From assembly GCF_003205835.1 (NCBI RefSeq), contig NZ_CP029773.1:3814501-3878500 (forward strand): 64,000 bases of DNA, read 5' to 3'. The notes under the pieces were generated by a model. The model was not told where the DNA came from. It saw only the letters and a program-made list of their open reading frames with translations, and made no database searches. Of this stretch, positions 43,067 to 51,060 are shown in pieces. How positions within the stretch are numbered: the stretch's first letter is position 1; every line of letters starts with the position of its first letter. The position numbers were made by a program, and so were the translations under genes. The DNA comes from Stenotrophomonas maltophilia (GTDB lineage: Bacteria; Pseudomonadota; Gammaproteobacteria; Xanthomonadales; Xanthomonadaceae).

Positions 43067-43630
43067 TCATTTTCCCTGCGTGCGGACCGTCTGCCGGCCC
43101 TTCACGACCTCGAAGGTGAAGGCGTACTGCAGGGTGACGGCCACCGGTTCGACCCGCTCGGCACTGCGGCAGTCGCCGCGATCAGCCGGCACTTTGCCTG
43201 CCGCGAAGTGACAGACTGCGGCGGAGGAGTACTTCCACATGGCAACCGCCTCCTGCGCTGCCTGCAGCAAGGGCGCATTCTCCGGTGCCTCACCCGCACT
43301 GCATTCGCTGCGGTCGGTCAGCGGGATGCTGCGCTCAACGCTGCCCTGCGCATCCACCACCACCTGCAGGCAGACCGTAGTCGGCGGCAGCGAGGTGCGT
43401 GGATCACGCTCGCCCACTACCGGGTCCGGTGCCGTATGCAGTTGTGGCATGCGGTAGCCTTCGCTGGCGGCCAGTGCGTAGGGCTGGATCTGACCGGTCC
43501 CTCCCCCCGCATCGGGTCGCAGACGCTGGTGACCGACATTCTCGCTGCGGGTATCGGCCGTGGTCAGGCGATCCTGGGTTGCACATGCCGCCAGCAGCAC
43601 CGCCATCATCAGCAGCGGCGCTCGCTTCAC
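43067..43630 (-). CDS. Lipoprotein with TonB-C-like region
   Basis: A 187-residue lipoprotein (lipobox LLAAC, Cys16). The middle (residues about 75-180) contains TTVCLQVVVDAQGSVERSIPL and LQAAQEAVAMWKYSSA, which resembles the C-terminal domain of TonB-like proteins, with three or four cysteines (CLQ, SEC, VCH, DCR). Its start overlaps the end of the M56/TonB gene, so it is the third gene of the BlaI unit. Function unknown; perhaps a periplasmic partner of the preceding protein. Confidence 0.7.
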   Translation of the reverse strand: MKRAPLLMMAVLLAACATQDRLTTADTRSENVGHQRLRPDAGGGTGQIQPYALAASEGYRMPQLHTAPDPVVGERDPRTSLPPTTVCLQVVVDAQGSVERSIPLTDRSECSAGEAPENAPLLQAAQEAVAMWKYSSAAVCHFAAGKVPADRGDCRSAERVEPVAVTLQYAFTFEVVKGRQTVRTQGK

Positions 43631-44835
43631 TTCGTGTCCTCGGTGTCATCCATGGCGTAGGTAATCGGGACGCGCACGGCACCGGCCACCGGCTTGCCGT
43701 TCTTCACTGCGGGCCGATAGGTCCAGCTGCGCGCCGCAGCAATCGAGACAGCATCGAACACCCCCGGATTGGTGGCGCTGAGCACCTGGACGTCGGTGGG
43801 ATGGCCTTGGGCATCCACTTCCACGCGCAGGTTCACCACGCCCACCTGGCGCTGCTCGACCGCAGATTTCGGATAGGACGGTGGCGGCATCTTGTCGACC
43901 TGGATCTCCCGGTCCATGACGGACCCTGCGGCGCCTCCCGCGCCTCCCGCGCCTCCGCCCTGGCTGGCCCACGCCACCGCTCCCATTCCCAGGCACACCC
44001 CGACCACCAGTACCTGTCCCGACACCCACGGCAATGCCTTCCGCTTGGACTGCTTCAACATGGCGATGCGCTCCTTCAACACGGGTTGGCTGCGCCAATG
44101 GCAGACCGCGGGCGCAACCGGGTGGACCAGCTGCGCCTTCAGCAGCGTGCTGGCGTAGAGGCCGCGCAGCGCAGGCTGCGGGCCGATGGTGCGGGCATCG
44201 CAGGCCAGTTCCTGGTCGCGCAGGAAGCGGCGTGCGGCCCAGGGCAGCAACGGGTGGAACCAGAACAGCGCGCGCACCAGCAGCAGCGCGCCGTTGGCCC
44301 AGTGGTCGCCATTGCGACGGTGGCTGCGCTCGTGCTGCAGGATCAGGCCCTGTTCCTGTGCGGTGAACTGCTGGTCGAAGTCCGGGCCTACCACGATGCG
44401 CGGACGCCACAGGCCGACCAGCGCGGGCAGCCCGGGATCAGCGCTGGCCTGCCAGCTGCCATCTGCGCGTGCACACAGTTGGCCCATGCCACGTTCAAAG
44501 CGCCGCTGCGCACGTAGATCGCGTAGCAGACAAAGGACCGCCCCCAGCGTCCATGCCAGCAGCAACAGCCCGGCCCACGGCAGCGACTGCCCCGCCATGC
44601 CTTCGACGGCGCCGGGTACCACTTTCAGCGGCAACGTCGGCACATGCTCCAGAAGTGCCACCTGCGGCAACGGCAGCATCAGTGCCAGCAGCAGCATCGG
44701 CAGCAGCCACCAGCTGCGATAGGCCAGCGCAACGCCCCCCAATCGCACCAGCAGCGGCCGCATCACCGCCAGCAGGACCACGCCCACCGCCAACCACAGG
44801 CTGGCCTGCCACACTCCGTTGAGCAGCTCAGTCAT
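43627..44835 (-). CDS. BlaR1-type M56 peptidase fused to a TonB C-terminal domain
   Basis: A 402-residue inner-membrane protein. Helices at the N terminus (8-25, 42-62, 88-105) enclose the M56 zinc site QHERSH (His168, Glu169, His172), with the third ligand probably in DQELACD. A further helix (VLVVGVCLGMGAVAWA) and a Gly/Ala linker lead to a TonB-C domain (about 310-395: PPPSYPKSAVEQRQVGVVNL, WTYRPAVKNGKPV). BlaR1 has a penicillin-binding sensor at this place; here it is replaced by TonB-C, so the signal is different. It overlaps the blaI-type gene by eight bases. Confidence 0.85.
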   Translation of the reverse strand: MTELLNGVWQASLWLAVGVVLLAVMRPLLVRLGGVALAYRSWWLLPMLLLALMLPLPQVALLEHVPTLPLKVVPGAVEGMAGQSLPWAGLLLLAWTLGAVLCLLRDLRAQRRFERGMGQLCARADGSWQASADPGLPALVGLWRPRIVVGPDFDQQFTAQEQGLILQHERSHRRNGDHWANGALLLVRALFWFHPLLPWAARRFLRDQELACDARTIGPQPALRGLYASTLLKAQLVHPVAPAVCHWRSQPVLKERIAMLKQSKRKALPWVSGQVLVVGVCLGMGAVAWASQGGGAGGAGGAAGSVMDREIQVDKMPPPSYPKSAVEQRQVGVVNLRVEVDAQGHPTDVQVLSATNPGVFDAVSIAAARSWTYRPAVKNGKPVAGAVRVPITYAMDDTEDTK

Positions 44836-45193
44836 GGTCCAGCTCCTGGATCAGTTTCTTCAGTTCGGCGATATCCTGCGCACTCAACTGGCCGCGTTCG
44901 CTGAAGTGCGCGACCAACGGCGCAACGCGCCCTTCGAAGACACGGCCGATGAAGTCCTGGCTCTGCGCCTCCACCCACGCCTGGCGCTGCAGCAACGGCC
45001 GGTACAGGTAGCGCCGGCCATCACGCTCGGCAGCAATCGCGCCCTTGGTCAGCAGGCGATTGAGCAGGGTCTTGATGGTCGGCTCGGCCCAGTCACGGTG
45101 GGCCAGCGCGGCCACCACGTCGTCGGCGCTGCGCGGTGCCTGCTGCCAGAGCACCTCCATCACAACGGCTTCGGCTTCGCTGATCGGGGTCAT
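44828..45193 (-). CDS. BlaI/MecI/CopY-family repressor
   Basis: A 121-residue winged-helix repressor. The DNA-binding part is ISEAEAVVMEVLWQQAPRSA, followed by EPTIKTLLNRLLTKGAIAAE, and the C-terminal part (FEGRVAPLVAHFSERGQLSA) is the usual dimerisation helix region. In the Bla/Mec systems the M56 protein cleaves this repressor after sensing a signal. Palindromic sites lie directly upstream (45194-45234), fitting autorepression of the three-gene unit. No beta-lactamase gene is in the window, so the target genes outside the unit are unknown. Confidence 0.9.
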   Translation of the reverse strand: MTPISEAEAVVMEVLWQQAPRSADDVVAALAHRDWAEPTIKTLLNRLLTKGAIAAERDGRRYLYRPLLQRQAWVEAQSQDFIGRVFEGRVAPLVAHFSERGQLSAQDIAELKKLIQELDHD

Positions 45194-45234
45194 GATTTAC
45201 ATCCGTAATCGACGATTTGATTACGCGCGTAATC
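45194..45234. promoter_or_regulatory. Palindromic operator pair before the BlaI-type gene
   Basis: GATTACGCGCGTAATC (45219-45234) is a perfect 16-bp palindrome. GATTTACATCCGTAATC (45194-45210) is an imperfect copy, nine bases away and ending at the repressor start. The pair probably binds the BlaI-type repressor; binding to the divergent flavin reductase promoter is also possible. Confidence 0.65.
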
Positions 45235-45311
45235 GAAAGCCTTGTCAACCCCCTCGACTCCAGGTTCATCGCACCTGCGCCAGCATCGATGCCTCCCGCC
45301 CCAGGCCCCGG

Positions 45312-45869
45312 ATGAAAGCGCTGCCCAAGAAGGACGTCCCGGTCGAGCACGCCCGCCGCTTCCTCGAACCCGGCCCGATCGTGCTGGTCAGCACGGCGTG
45401 GCGTGGCCAGCACAACCTGATGACGATGGGCTGGCACATGGTGATGGGCATGTCGCCTTCGCTGGTCGCCACCTACCTGTGGCACGAAAACCACAGCCAC
45501 GCATTGGCGCGCGGCAGCGGCGAATGCGTTATCAACGTGCCGGGGGTTGAACTGCTCGATACCGTCGTGGACATCGGCAACTGCAGCGGCCGCGAGGTCG
45601 ACAAATTCGCCCGTTTCGGGCTCGATGCGCTGCCCGCGCGCGAGGTTGGCGCACCGCTGGTCGGGCAGTGTCATTCCTGCTTCGAATGCCGCCTCTACGA
45701 CGACAGCCAGGTCGCAGCGAACAACCTGTTCATCTGGGAAGTCGTGCGCGCCCACGTGTCGCCACGGCCGAAGCTGCCACGCACGGTGCATTACCGCGGC
45801 GATGGGCAGTTCATGGTGTCCGGTGCGGAAGTCTCGCGTCGACGGCGGTTCAAGCCCGACATGCTGTAA
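45312..45869 (+). CDS. Flavin reductase-like domain protein
   Basis: A 185-residue FMN-binding split-barrel protein. Seen are ARRFLEPGPIVLVSTAWRGQ, NLMTMGWHMVMGMSPSLVA, YVI-type core strands and a SGECVINVPG segment typical of flavin reductase-like proteins that use FMN with NAD(P)H. The ATG at 45312 gives the start MKALPKKDVP, common in the family. The gene is divergent from the BlaI-type unit and precedes the acetyl-CoA hydrolase-family gene by 34 bases. Physiological role unknown. Confidence 0.85.
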   Translation: MKALPKKDVPVEHARRFLEPGPIVLVSTAWRGQHNLMTMGWHMVMGMSPSLVATYLWHENHSHALARGSGECVINVPGVELLDTVVDIGNCSGREVDKFARFGLDALPAREVGAPLVGQCHSCFECRLYDDSQVAANNLFIWEVVRAHVSPRPKLPRTVHYRGDGQFMVSGAEVSRRRRFKPDML

Positions 45870-45903
45870 TGCCCGCACTCCCCCACACGCAGGACCACCG
45901 CGC

Positions 45904-47856
45904 ATGACCGAACACCTCACCGACCTGGACGCCGCCGTCGATTGGTTGTTTGCGCGCGTGGACGGGCCGCTGCGGATCGGGGCACCGCTGGCACTGGGCA
46001 AGCCGCATCGGCTGCTCAATGCCCTCTACGCACGCGTCGAACACGATCCTTCGCGGCCGCTGCAGCTGTATACCGCGCTGTCGTTGAACCCGCCGAAGGC
46101 GCGCGGCAACGGCCTGGAAGCGCGCTTCATGGCACCGTTCGCGCAGCGTCACTTCGGCGACGATTTCCCGCGCCTGGCCTATGCCGATGCGATCGCGCGC
46201 GACGCGTTGCCGGCACATGTGCAGGTGGAGGAGTTCTACATGCAGTCCGGCGCCCTGCTCGGTTCGCGCCAAGCGCAGTCCAGCTATACCAGCCTGAACT
46301 ACACCCACGCCGCCGATGCCGTAGCGCAGCGCGCGCCGCAGGTGATCGTGCAGAAGGTGGCGATGCGCCCGGATGACCGCCGGCTCTCGCTGTCGTGCAA
46401 CAACGACATCACCCAGGACACGCTGGATGCGATGACCGCGCGCGGCCTGCCGCGCCCATTGATGATCGCCGAGATCGATCCCCAGCTGCCCTATCTGGGG
46501 GGCTCGGCGACGGTCGATGTGTCGTTCTTCGATCTGGTGATCACCCCACCGCCGCCGTACCCGGCGCTGTTCGGGCTGCCGCGGCAGCCGGTCGGCGATG
46601 CCGACTACGCCATTGGCCTGTACGCCAGCACACTGGTGCGCGACGGCGGCACCCTGCAGATCGGCATCGGCACGCTGGCCGACGCGCTCAGCCATGCGCT
46701 GGTGCTGCGCCACACCGACAACGCGCGCTACCGCCGCGTGCTGCATGCGCTGGATCCACAGCTGGCCAGCCACCCGCTGGTGCAGGAGATCGGCGGACTG
46801 GATCCGTTCGAGGTCGGCCTGTATGGCTGCAGCGAGATGCTCAACGAGGGCTTCCGCCGGCTGGTGCAGACCGGCGTGATCAAGCGCAAGGTGCACGACG
46901 ACCTGGCGCTGATGCAGCGCATCGAGAATGGCAGCACGCTGTCCATCGACCACGCCACCCTGGCCGCCGAAGGCGAGTACCTGCATGGCGCCTTCTACCT
47001 GGGTTCGCCGGAATTCTACGAGTGGTTGCGCACGCTACCGGAAGACGAATGCCGTGCGATCGGCATGCGCCGCATCAGCGAGATCAACCAGCTCTACGGC
47101 GGCAACGAGACGCTGGAGCGCCTGCAACGCCGCCATGCGCGCTTCTTCAACTCCTGCATGATGGCCACTGCACTGGGCGCGGCCGTGTCGGATGCGCTGG
47201 ACGACGGACGTGTGGTGTCCGGCGTGGGTGGCCAGTACAACTTCGTGGCGATGGCACATGCCCTGCCGGAAGCGCGCAGCGTCCTGATGTTCCGCGCGGC
47301 GCGCGATGACAAGGGCCGGCGCGAATCCAACGTGCGCTGGAACTACGGGCACACCACCATCCCGCGCCACCTGCGCGACATCTACCTCAACGAGTACGGC
47401 ATCGCCGACCTGCGTGGACTGACCGACGAGGACTGCGTGCATGCGATGACGGCGATCACCGAAGCCCCGTTCCAGGGAGGCCTGCTGCAGCAGGCACACG
47501 CCTCGCGCAAGCTGCTGGCGGCCACGCAGCCGGATCCACAGCATCAGCAACGCAACACGCCGCAGGCACTGGCTGCGGCACTGGCCCCATTCCGCACCGA
47601 TGGCAGCCTGCCCGACTATCCGTTGGGCAGCGACTTCAACGAGATCGAGCAGGTGCTGGTGAAGGCGCTGGGTTGGCTGAAGGCCAACACGCAGACCCGT
47701 GGCGACAAGCTGCGTACCGTCTGGTCAGCGCTGCGCCAACCGGCTGGCGACGGCGATGCGGTGTACCTGCAGCGCATGGGCCTGCAGGCCCCGAAGGATT
47801 TCGCCGAACGCCTGGACGCGCGACTGCTGCGCCTCGCACTGGCACGCACCGCCTGA
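45904..47856 (+). CDS. Acetyl-CoA hydrolase/transferase family protein
   Basis: A 650-residue protein of the acetyl-CoA hydrolase/CoA-transferase family. Recognisable are GAPLALGKPHRLLNALYARV near the start, TLQIGIGTLADALSHALVLR, EIGGLDPFEVGLYGCSEM with the glutamate region that forms a CoA thioester in CoA-transferases, and SGVGGQYNFVAMAHALPEAR near residue 440. It is longer than typical 430-500-residue members because of an extra C-terminal part after residue about 510. The likely reaction is transfer or hydrolysis of short acyl-CoA; the exact substrate is not shown. Confidence 0.82.
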   Translation: MTEHLTDLDAAVDWLFARVDGPLRIGAPLALGKPHRLLNALYARVEHDPSRPLQLYTALSLNPPKARGNGLEARFMAPFAQRHFGDDFPRLAYADAIARDALPAHVQVEEFYMQSGALLGSRQAQSSYTSLNYTHAADAVAQRAPQVIVQKVAMRPDDRRLSLSCNNDITQDTLDAMTARGLPRPLMIAEIDPQLPYLGGSATVDVSFFDLVITPPPPYPALFGLPRQPVGDADYAIGLYASTLVRDGGTLQIGIGTLADALSHALVLRHTDNARYRRVLHALDPQLASHPLVQEIGGLDPFEVGLYGCSEMLNEGFRRLVQTGVIKRKVHDDLALMQRIENGSTLSIDHATLAAEGEYLHGAFYLGSPEFYEWLRTLPEDECRAIGMRRISEINQLYGGNETLERLQRRHARFFNSCMMATALGAAVSDALDDGRVVSGVGGQYNFVAMAHALPEARSVLMFRAARDDKGRRESNVRWNYGHTTIPRHLRDIYLNEYGIADLRGLTDEDCVHAMTAITEAPFQGGLLQQAHASRKLLAATQPDPQHQQRNTPQALAAALAPFRTDGSLPDYPLGSDFNEIEQVLVKALGWLKANTQTRGDKLRTVWSALRQPAGDGDAVYLQRMGLQAPKDFAERLDARLLRLALARTA

Positions 47857-47922
47857 AAAAAGGGGACGGAGGGGATTAAGTCGTTTGTGCACATGCGACT
47901 TAATCCCCTCCGTCCCCTTTTT
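47857..47922. repeat. GGGGACGGAGGGGATTAAG palindrome, copy 1
   Basis: Two perfect 27-bp arms (47857-47883, 47896-47922) around a 12-base loop; the arms begin AAAAAGGGGACGGAGGGG. It directly abuts the stop of the acetyl-CoA hydrolase-family gene. With A and T tracts on each side it could end transcripts in both directions. Confidence 0.9.
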
Positions 47923-47924
47923 CT

Positions 47925-47948
47925 CATCCACGCATGGCGTGGATCTAC
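47925..47948 (-). repeat. GTAG-headed hairpin overlapping the higA stop
   Basis: CATCCACGC-ATG-GCGTGGATCTAC. On the minus strand its GTAG head supplies the TAG stop codon of higA. Confidence 0.85.
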
Positions 47949-48250
47949 CGCTCTATCCTCACTGCATCCTCAAGATACAGACGGGCAATCGGTGGATGCG
48001 CTCGATGCTCGACCTGCCACAGGTCATATGCCGCCTGCATCGCCAGCCACATGCGGGCATTGCCCAGACCTGCAAGCTCAAGGCGGAATGCAAGTTCCGC
48101 GGAGATGCCCGCGTGCCCGTTGATGATTGTCGACAGCTGTCCGCGCGAATAGCCAAGATGCTGCGCCAGCGCACTGATCGACATACTGATCGCTGGCAGG
48201 ATGTCTTCGCGCAGCGATTCCCCGGGATGCGGCGGATCATGCAACGGCAT
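47945..48250 (-). CDS. higA: HigA-type antitoxin
   Basis: A 101-residue antitoxin of the XRE/HigA class. It has HPGESLREDILPAISMSISA, then helix-turn-helix LAQHLGYSRGQLSTIINGHAGIS, typical of the VapI/HigA family. It follows higB by 11 bases on the same strand, the toxin-first order typical of hig loci. It should bind both HigB and the operator upstream of higB. Its stop codon lies inside a GTAG repeat. Confidence 0.92.
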   Translation of the reverse strand: MPLHDPPHPGESLREDILPAISMSISALAQHLGYSRGQLSTIINGHAGISAELAFRLELAGLGNARMWLAMQAAYDLWQVEHRAHPPIARLYLEDAVRIER

Positions 48251-48261
48251 CGAGCAGACTC

Positions 48262-48540
48262 CTAGTGGTAATCAAGGTAATCGACCAGTTCGACGTCGAG
48301 CCCACGAAAGCGGAACACCAATCGCCAACTCGCCGAGACACTTACAGCCCAGTAGCCGCTATAGCTCCCGCGCAGGGGATGCAGGCGATTTCCGGGCAGC
48401 CCCATGTCCCCAGGCACGCGGGCCTGATCCAGCTGCAGAAGCAAACGCCGCAACCGGGCCACATGATCGGCACGGACTCCGGAAATGTCGCCCCGCTCAT
48501 AGAGCGCTTTCAGGCCCTTGTGCCTGAAGCTGACGATCAT
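48262..48540 (-). CDS. higB: HigB-type toxin (RelE/ParE fold)
   Basis: A 92-residue small basic toxin. It begins MIVSFRHKGLKALYERGD, has HVARLRRLLLQLDQA and ends with the HigB-type stretch LHPLRGSYSGYWAVSVSASWRLVFRF and VELVDYLDYH. Known HigB toxins cleave mRNA on the ribosome. It is followed by higA. Both are complete and look intact, so the module may be active. Confidence 0.93.
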   Translation of the reverse strand: MIVSFRHKGLKALYERGDISGVRADHVARLRRLLLQLDQARVPGDMGLPGNRLHPLRGSYSGYWAVSVSASWRLVFRFRGLDVELVDYLDYH

Positions 48541-48550
48541 GCGGCGCCAG

Positions 48551-48569
48551 TGTAAGGCATCACCTTACA
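48551..48569. promoter_or_regulatory. higBA operator palindrome
   Basis: TGTAAGG-CATCA-CCTTACA is a perfect inverted repeat 10 bases upstream of the higB start. Its position suits binding by HigA or the HigBA complex. Confidence 0.7.
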
Positions 48570-48726
48570 CCCCGCAAATCCACCATGGGTTTCTGCGCCG
48601 ATCTTCTTGTCCATGACCACTTCTGAGGGTGCCTCGGCAGGTCCTCCTTTTCGCAAGGAATGCAGGTCAGATGAAGAGGCCAACGCGACACTGGTGCCGC
48701 GGGGGGCAACATGCCGGACGAAAAAA

Positions 48727-48780
48727 GGGACGGAGGGGATTAAGTCGTTTGTGCAAAAACGACTTAATCCCCTCCGTCCC
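48727..48780. repeat. GGGGACGGAGGGGATTAAG palindrome, copy 2
   Basis: 24-bp arms (48727-48750, 48757-48780) around a six-base loop, almost the same sequence as the copy at 47857. Flanked by AAAAAA and CTTTTT. The two copies bracket the higBA module. Confidence 0.9.
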
Positions 48781-48800
48781 CTTTTTCTTCCGGCAACGAG

Positions 48801-48824
48801 AAAGGCCGGCTTGCGCCGGCCTTT
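48801..48824 (-). terminator. Terminator of the transketolase gene
   Basis: AAAGGCCGGC and GCCGGCCTTT pair; on the minus strand TTTCTCG follows. It stands 23 bases beyond the transketolase stop. Confidence 0.7.
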
Positions 48825-48847
48825 CCCTTCCTGCTTCGCGAGGCTGC

Positions 48848-50845
48848 TTACAGCGCCTTGGCGGCTTCCACCACGTGGGCAGTGGTGATGCCGAAGTGCT
48901 TGTACAGCTGGTCGGCCGGGGCCGAGGCACCGAAGGTGTCGATACCGATCACGGCACCGTCCAGGCCGACGAACTGGCGCCAGAAACCGGTGACGCCGGC
49001 TTCCACGGCCACGCGCTTGCGCACGGCGTTCGGCAGTACCGATTCACGGTAGGCCGCATCCTGGCGCAGGAACACGTCGGTGGACGGCATCGAGACCACG
49101 CGGGTCTTGAGGCCGGCCGCATCCAGCTGGGCCTTGGCTTCGGTGGCCAGCGAAACTTCCGAACCGGTGGCGATCAGGATCACGTCCGGGGTACCGGCGG
49201 CATCGGCCAGCACGTAGCCACCGCGCTCGATCTGGGCGATCTGCTCGGCGTTGCGCGGCTGGTGCGGCAGGTTCTGGCGGCTGAACACCAGGCAGCTCGG
49301 GCCGTCCTGGCGGGTGATCGCAGCCTTCCAGCTCACCGCCGACTCGACCGCATCGCACGGACGCCACACGTCGTTGTTCGGGATGTAGCGCAGCGAGGCC
49401 AGGTGCTCCACCGGCTGGTGGGTCGGGCCGTCTTCGCCCAGGCCGATCGAGTCGTGGGTGTAGACATGGATGGCGTGCGCCGGAATCAGTGCGCTCATGC
49501 GCACGCCGTTGCGGGCGTAGTCGCTGAACACCAGGAAGGTGGCGTCGAACGGAATGAAGCCGCCGTGCAGGGCCAGGCCGTTGGCAATGGCGGTCATGCC
49601 GAACTCGCGCACGCCGTAGTACACGTAGTTGGCGTTGGCGTCGTCGCTGGCAACCGACTTGCTGCCCTTCCACAGGGTCAGGTTGGAGTGCGCCAGGTCG
49701 GCCGAGCCACCGACGATTTCCGGCAGCAGCGGGGCGTAGGCTTCGATGGCCAGCTGCGAGGCCTTGCGCGAAGCGATCGTCGGGCCTTCAGCAGCCACCT
49801 GGGCGATGTAGGCATCGGCCTTGGCAACGAAGTCGGCCGGCAGCTCGCCGTGCGAACGGCGGGTCAGCTCGGACGCTTCAGCCGGGTACTGGCTGGCGTA
49901 CTTGTCGAACAGCTGTTCCCACTCGGCCTGGCGCAGGGTGCCAGCGCCATTGGCGCGCCAGCCGTCGTAGATCGCCTGCGGGATCTCGAACGGACCGTAT
50001 TCCCAGCCCAGCTGCTTGCGGGTGGCTTCCAGCTCGTCCTTGCCCAGCGGAGCGCCGTGGCTGGATTCCTTGCCCGCCTTGTTCGGCGAACCGAAACCAA
50101 TGGTGGTGCGGCAGCAGATCAGGGTCGGCTTGTCGCTCTGCGACAGCGCGGCCTCGATGCCGGCCTTGATGCTTTCCGGGTCGTGGCCATCGACATCGCG
50201 CACGACGTTCCAGCCATAGGCCTCGAAACGCTCCGGGGTATTGTCGGTGAACCAGCCCTCGACGTTGCCGTCGATGGAGATGTGGTTGTTGTCCCAGAAG
50301 CAGACCAGCTTGTGCAGGCCCCAGGTACCGGCCAGCGAAGCGGCTTCATGCGACACGCCTTCCATCAGGCAGCCATCGCCCATGAACACCCAGGTGCGGT
50401 GGTCGACCACTTCCAGTTCCGGGCGGTTGAAGCGCTGTGCCAGCAGCTTCTCGGCCAGGGCGAAGCCCACGGCATTGGCGAAACCCTGGCCCAGCGGGCC
50501 GGTGGTGGTTTCCACGCCCGGGGTCTCGTGGCGTTCCGGGTGGCCGGCGGTGTGGCTGCCCAGCTGGCGGAACAGCTTCAGCTGCTCGATCGGCAGGTCG
50601 TAACCGCTCAGGTGCAGCAGCGCGTACTGCAGCATCGAACCGTGGCCGTTGGACAGCACGAAACGGTCGCGGTTGAACCAGTGCGGGTTGCTCGGGTTAT
50701 GGCGGAGGTAGTCGTTCCAGAGGACTTCGGCGATGTCGGCCATGCCCATGGGCATGCCGGGGTGGCCGGACTTTGCGGTTTCAACCGCATCGGCGGCAAG
50801 GAAGCGGATGGCGTTGGCCAACTGGCGACGGGTAGGCTGCGTCAT
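48848..50845 (-). CDS. tkt: Transketolase
   Basis: A thiamine-diphosphate enzyme that moves two-carbon units in the pentose phosphate pathway. The 665-residue protein has [18 protein letters not shown], the ThDP/metal motif [14 protein letters not shown] ... [27 protein letters not shown] of the second domain and the third domain with [13 protein letters not shown]. The ATG at 50845 gives the start [14 protein letters not shown], the normal family N terminus. Its cofactor is made with the thiS-thiG products encoded 46 kb away. Confidence 0.97.
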   Translation of the reverse strand: MTQPTRRQLANAIRFLAADAVETAKSGHPGMPMGMADIAEVLWNDYLRHNPSNPHWFNRDRFVLSNGHGSMLQYALLHLSGYDLPIEQLKLFRQLGSHTAGHPERHETPGVETTTGPLGQGFANAVGFALAEKLLAQRFNRPELEVVDHRTWVFMGDGCLMEGVSHEAASLAGTWGLHKLVCFWDNNHISIDGNVEGWFTDNTPERFEAYGWNVVRDVDGHDPESIKAGIEAALSQSDKPTLICCRTTIGFGSPNKAGKESSHGAPLGKDELEATRKQLGWEYGPFEIPQAIYDGWRANGAGTLRQAEWEQLFDKYASQYPAEASELTRRSHGELPADFVAKADAYIAQVAAEGPTIASRKASQLAIEAYAPLLPEIVGGSADLAHSNLTLWKGSKSVASDDANANYVYYGVREFGMTAIANGLALHGGFIPFDATFLVFSDYARNGVRMSALIPAHAIHVYTHDSIGLGEDGPTHQPVEHLASLRYIPNNDVWRPCDAVESAVSWKAAITRQDGPSCLVFSRQNLPHQPRNAEQIAQIERGGYVLADAAGTPDVILIATGSEVSLATEAKAQLDAAGLKTRVVSMPSTDVFLRQDAAYRESVLPNAVRKRVAVEAGVTGFWRQFVGLDGAVIGIDTFGASAPADQLYKHFGITTAHVVEAAKAL

Positions 50846-50934
50846 GGTTCTGTCGGAATCGGGAGGCGGCCGCGGACGTGCGGGCGGCCTATTGTCCCAT
50901 AGTCGCCGGGCGGGGGGTCGGTTCACCTTGCCCG

Positions 50935-50958
50935 GTCGTGCCGGCCGCTGGCCGGCAA
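50935..50958 (+). repeat. SMAG-type hairpin variant
   Basis: GTCGTGCCGGCC-GCT-GGCCGGCA; the GTAG head is altered to GTCG. Confidence 0.8.
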
Positions 50959-50992
50959 CGTCGTCACCTCCGCCGGATTCCGCATGTGAAAC

Positions 50993-51032
50993 GGGGTCGG
51001 AGCCCTTTCCCTGCGGAAAGGAATCCGACCCC
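50993..51032. repeat. GGTCAGA-type palindromic repeat, copy 13
   Basis: GGGGTCGGAGCCCTTTCC and GGAAAGGAATCCGACCCC, between the symporter stop and the transketolase start. Confidence 0.85.
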
Positions 51033-51060
51033 GATCAGGTCGCCAGCAGTGGCGTTGGAC

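Noticed and set aside
47857..48787. CRISPR-like pair of repeats
   Set aside because: Only two copies about 800 bases apart, each self-complementary over its full length, with genes and not spacers between. No cas genes.
48607..48888. Small plus-strand gene between higB and tkt
   Set aside because: The frame runs through a palindrome and the transketolase terminator, and has no domain or ribosome-binding support.
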